Shown here piece by piece: positions 6,628-7,364 of a DNA stretch of 7,364 bases. How positions within the stretch are numbered: position 1 is the stretch's first letter; every line of letters begins with the position of its first letter. Origin of the DNA: Beijerinckiaceae bacterium (GTDB taxonomy: Bacteria; Pseudomonadota; Alphaproteobacteria; Rhizobiales; Beijerinckiaceae); assembly GCA_947458675.1 (NCBI GenBank), contig CANHAW010000095.1, positions 1 through 7,364 on the forward strand, given 5' to 3'. Below the pieces are notes generated by a model. It was not told the origin of the DNA and did no database searches. It worked only from the letters and a program-made list of their open reading frames with translations. Position numbers and translations under genes: made by a program.

Positions 6628-7364
6628 ATGAACAAACGAACTTTGTTAAAAGCAGGCCTTGCTCTTTCTGCGCTCATGGCCTTTGCGCCTGCCGCTCAGG
6701 CAGATTGGAAGCCGACGCGTCCGATCGAACTCGTCGTTCACACAGGCCCCGGTGCGGGCAGCGATGTGATGGGCCGCGCGCTCATTGCTGCGATTGAAGA
6801 TGCGAAGCTCCTGCCGGTGCGCATCCAGATTTCCAATAAAGTGGGCGGCGGTGGCGCCACGGCAGCCGCTTATCTGAAAGACAAGAAGGGCGATCCTCAT
6901 GTGATCGGCCTGTTCACCAGCGTCTGGATCACCAATCCGCTCGTGCAACAGGAAGCCAATGTGGGCATGCGCGATCTGACGCCGGTCGGCCTCATGGTGG
7001 TTGAGCCTGCCTTGTTCGTCGTGCGTGCGGAATCGCCGTTCAAGACGCTGAATGAATTCATCGAGGCGGCCAAGGCTGCGCCGGGCAAACTCAAGCAATC
7101 GGGCGGCTCGCCGCTGGCGCGCGATGCGCTGGTGCGCACTGTCCTGCAAGCCAAGACTGGCGCGCGCTGGGCTTTCATCTCCTTCCCCTCCGGCGGCGAA
7201 CGCATTTCGGCGCTGCTCGGCGGCCATGTCGATGCCATGGTGATTGAGCCGGCGGAAGCAGGCGAACTCATGCGCTCCGGAAAAATCCGCGCGGTTGCGC
7301 AGGTCGCCGATACGCGCCTGCCCGACTTCAAGGAGATTCCGACGCTGAAGGAAGCGGGCTTCGA
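6628..7364 (+). CDS. tctC: TctC/Bug family periplasmic substrate-binding protein (cut by right window edge)
   Basis: The visible 245 residues, of about 320 usual, read from the ATG at 6628 with AGAGG seven bases upstream. An ATG five bases earlier meets a stop after two codons. The N-terminus is a Sec signal peptide: MNKRTLLK, a hydrophobic core (AGLALSALMAFAP), and a likely cut after AQA at residue 25. The mature part opens with DWKPTRPIELVV and the ligand loop GPGAGSDVMGR (40-50), the Bug/TctC hallmark whose Asp and backbone groups hold a carboxylate. Later SPFKTLNEF, the GGERISALLGGHVDAM stretch and the IRAVAQVADTRLPDF stretch (near 222-236) are also typical. It would deliver an anion to TctA/TctB from the periplasm. 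The gene lies last in the operon instead of first, 52 bases after tctA, with its own binding site. Confidence 0.95.
   Translation, partial: MNKRTLLKAGLALSALMAFAPAAQADWKPTRPIELVVHTGPGAGSDVMGRALIAAIEDAKLLPVRIQISNKVGGGGATAAAYLKDKKGDPHVIGLFTSVWITNPLVQQEANVGMRDLTPVGLMVVEPALFVVRAESPFKTLNEFIEAAKAAPGKLKQSGGSPLARDALVRTVLQAKTGARWAFISFPSGGERISALLGGHVDAMVIEPAEAGELMRSGKIRAVAQVADTRLPDFKEIPTLKEAGF

Overview
The window looks like a catabolic and uptake locus from a Gram-negative proteobacterium. By eye the DNA is about 60% G+C. The protein set (tripartite tricarboxylate transporter, Bug-type binding protein, MmgE/PrpD enzymes) is typical of Alphaproteobacteria of the Hyphomicrobiales type or of Burkholderiales. 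I lean to an alphaproteobacterium, but this is inference. No RNA gene, insertion sequence, CRISPR array or clear terminator was seen, and nearly every base is coding.

Layout. Two operons diverge from one 166-bp gap (2267-2432). The leftward operon (minus strand, 2266 to 1) carries an MmgE/PrpD family enzyme, a TSUP (TauE/SafE-type) membrane exporter and the N-terminal 53 residues of a glutathione S-transferase that runs off the left edge. All three genes overlap by one or four bases, so they are almost certainly one transcript with coupled translation. The rightward operon (plus strand, 2433 to the right edge) carries a short-chain dehydrogenase/reductase-fold protein, a second and different MmgE/PrpD enzyme, then TctB, TctA and a TctC-like periplasmic binding protein cut by the right edge.

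Likely logic (inference). A periplasmic TctC-like protein captures an organic acid, probably a di- or tricarboxylate, and the TctA/TctB membrane pair imports it. Two MmgE/PrpD enzymes then carry out dehydratase, decarboxylase or epimerase-type chemistry on it or on related intermediates. The SDR-fold protein, the GST and the TSUP exporter supply further processing and disposal of an anionic product. The substrate cannot be read from the sequence.

The most unusual point is the SDR-fold protein. In an ungapped alignment to the classical FabG-type active site, three of the four catalytic residues (Asn, Ser, Tyr) are replaced by Ile, Gly and Val; only the Lys remains. Other points are two MmgE/PrpD genes of different signature back to back across a divergent promoter region, a dyad lying between the two candidate promoters, and a tctC gene placed last rather than first.
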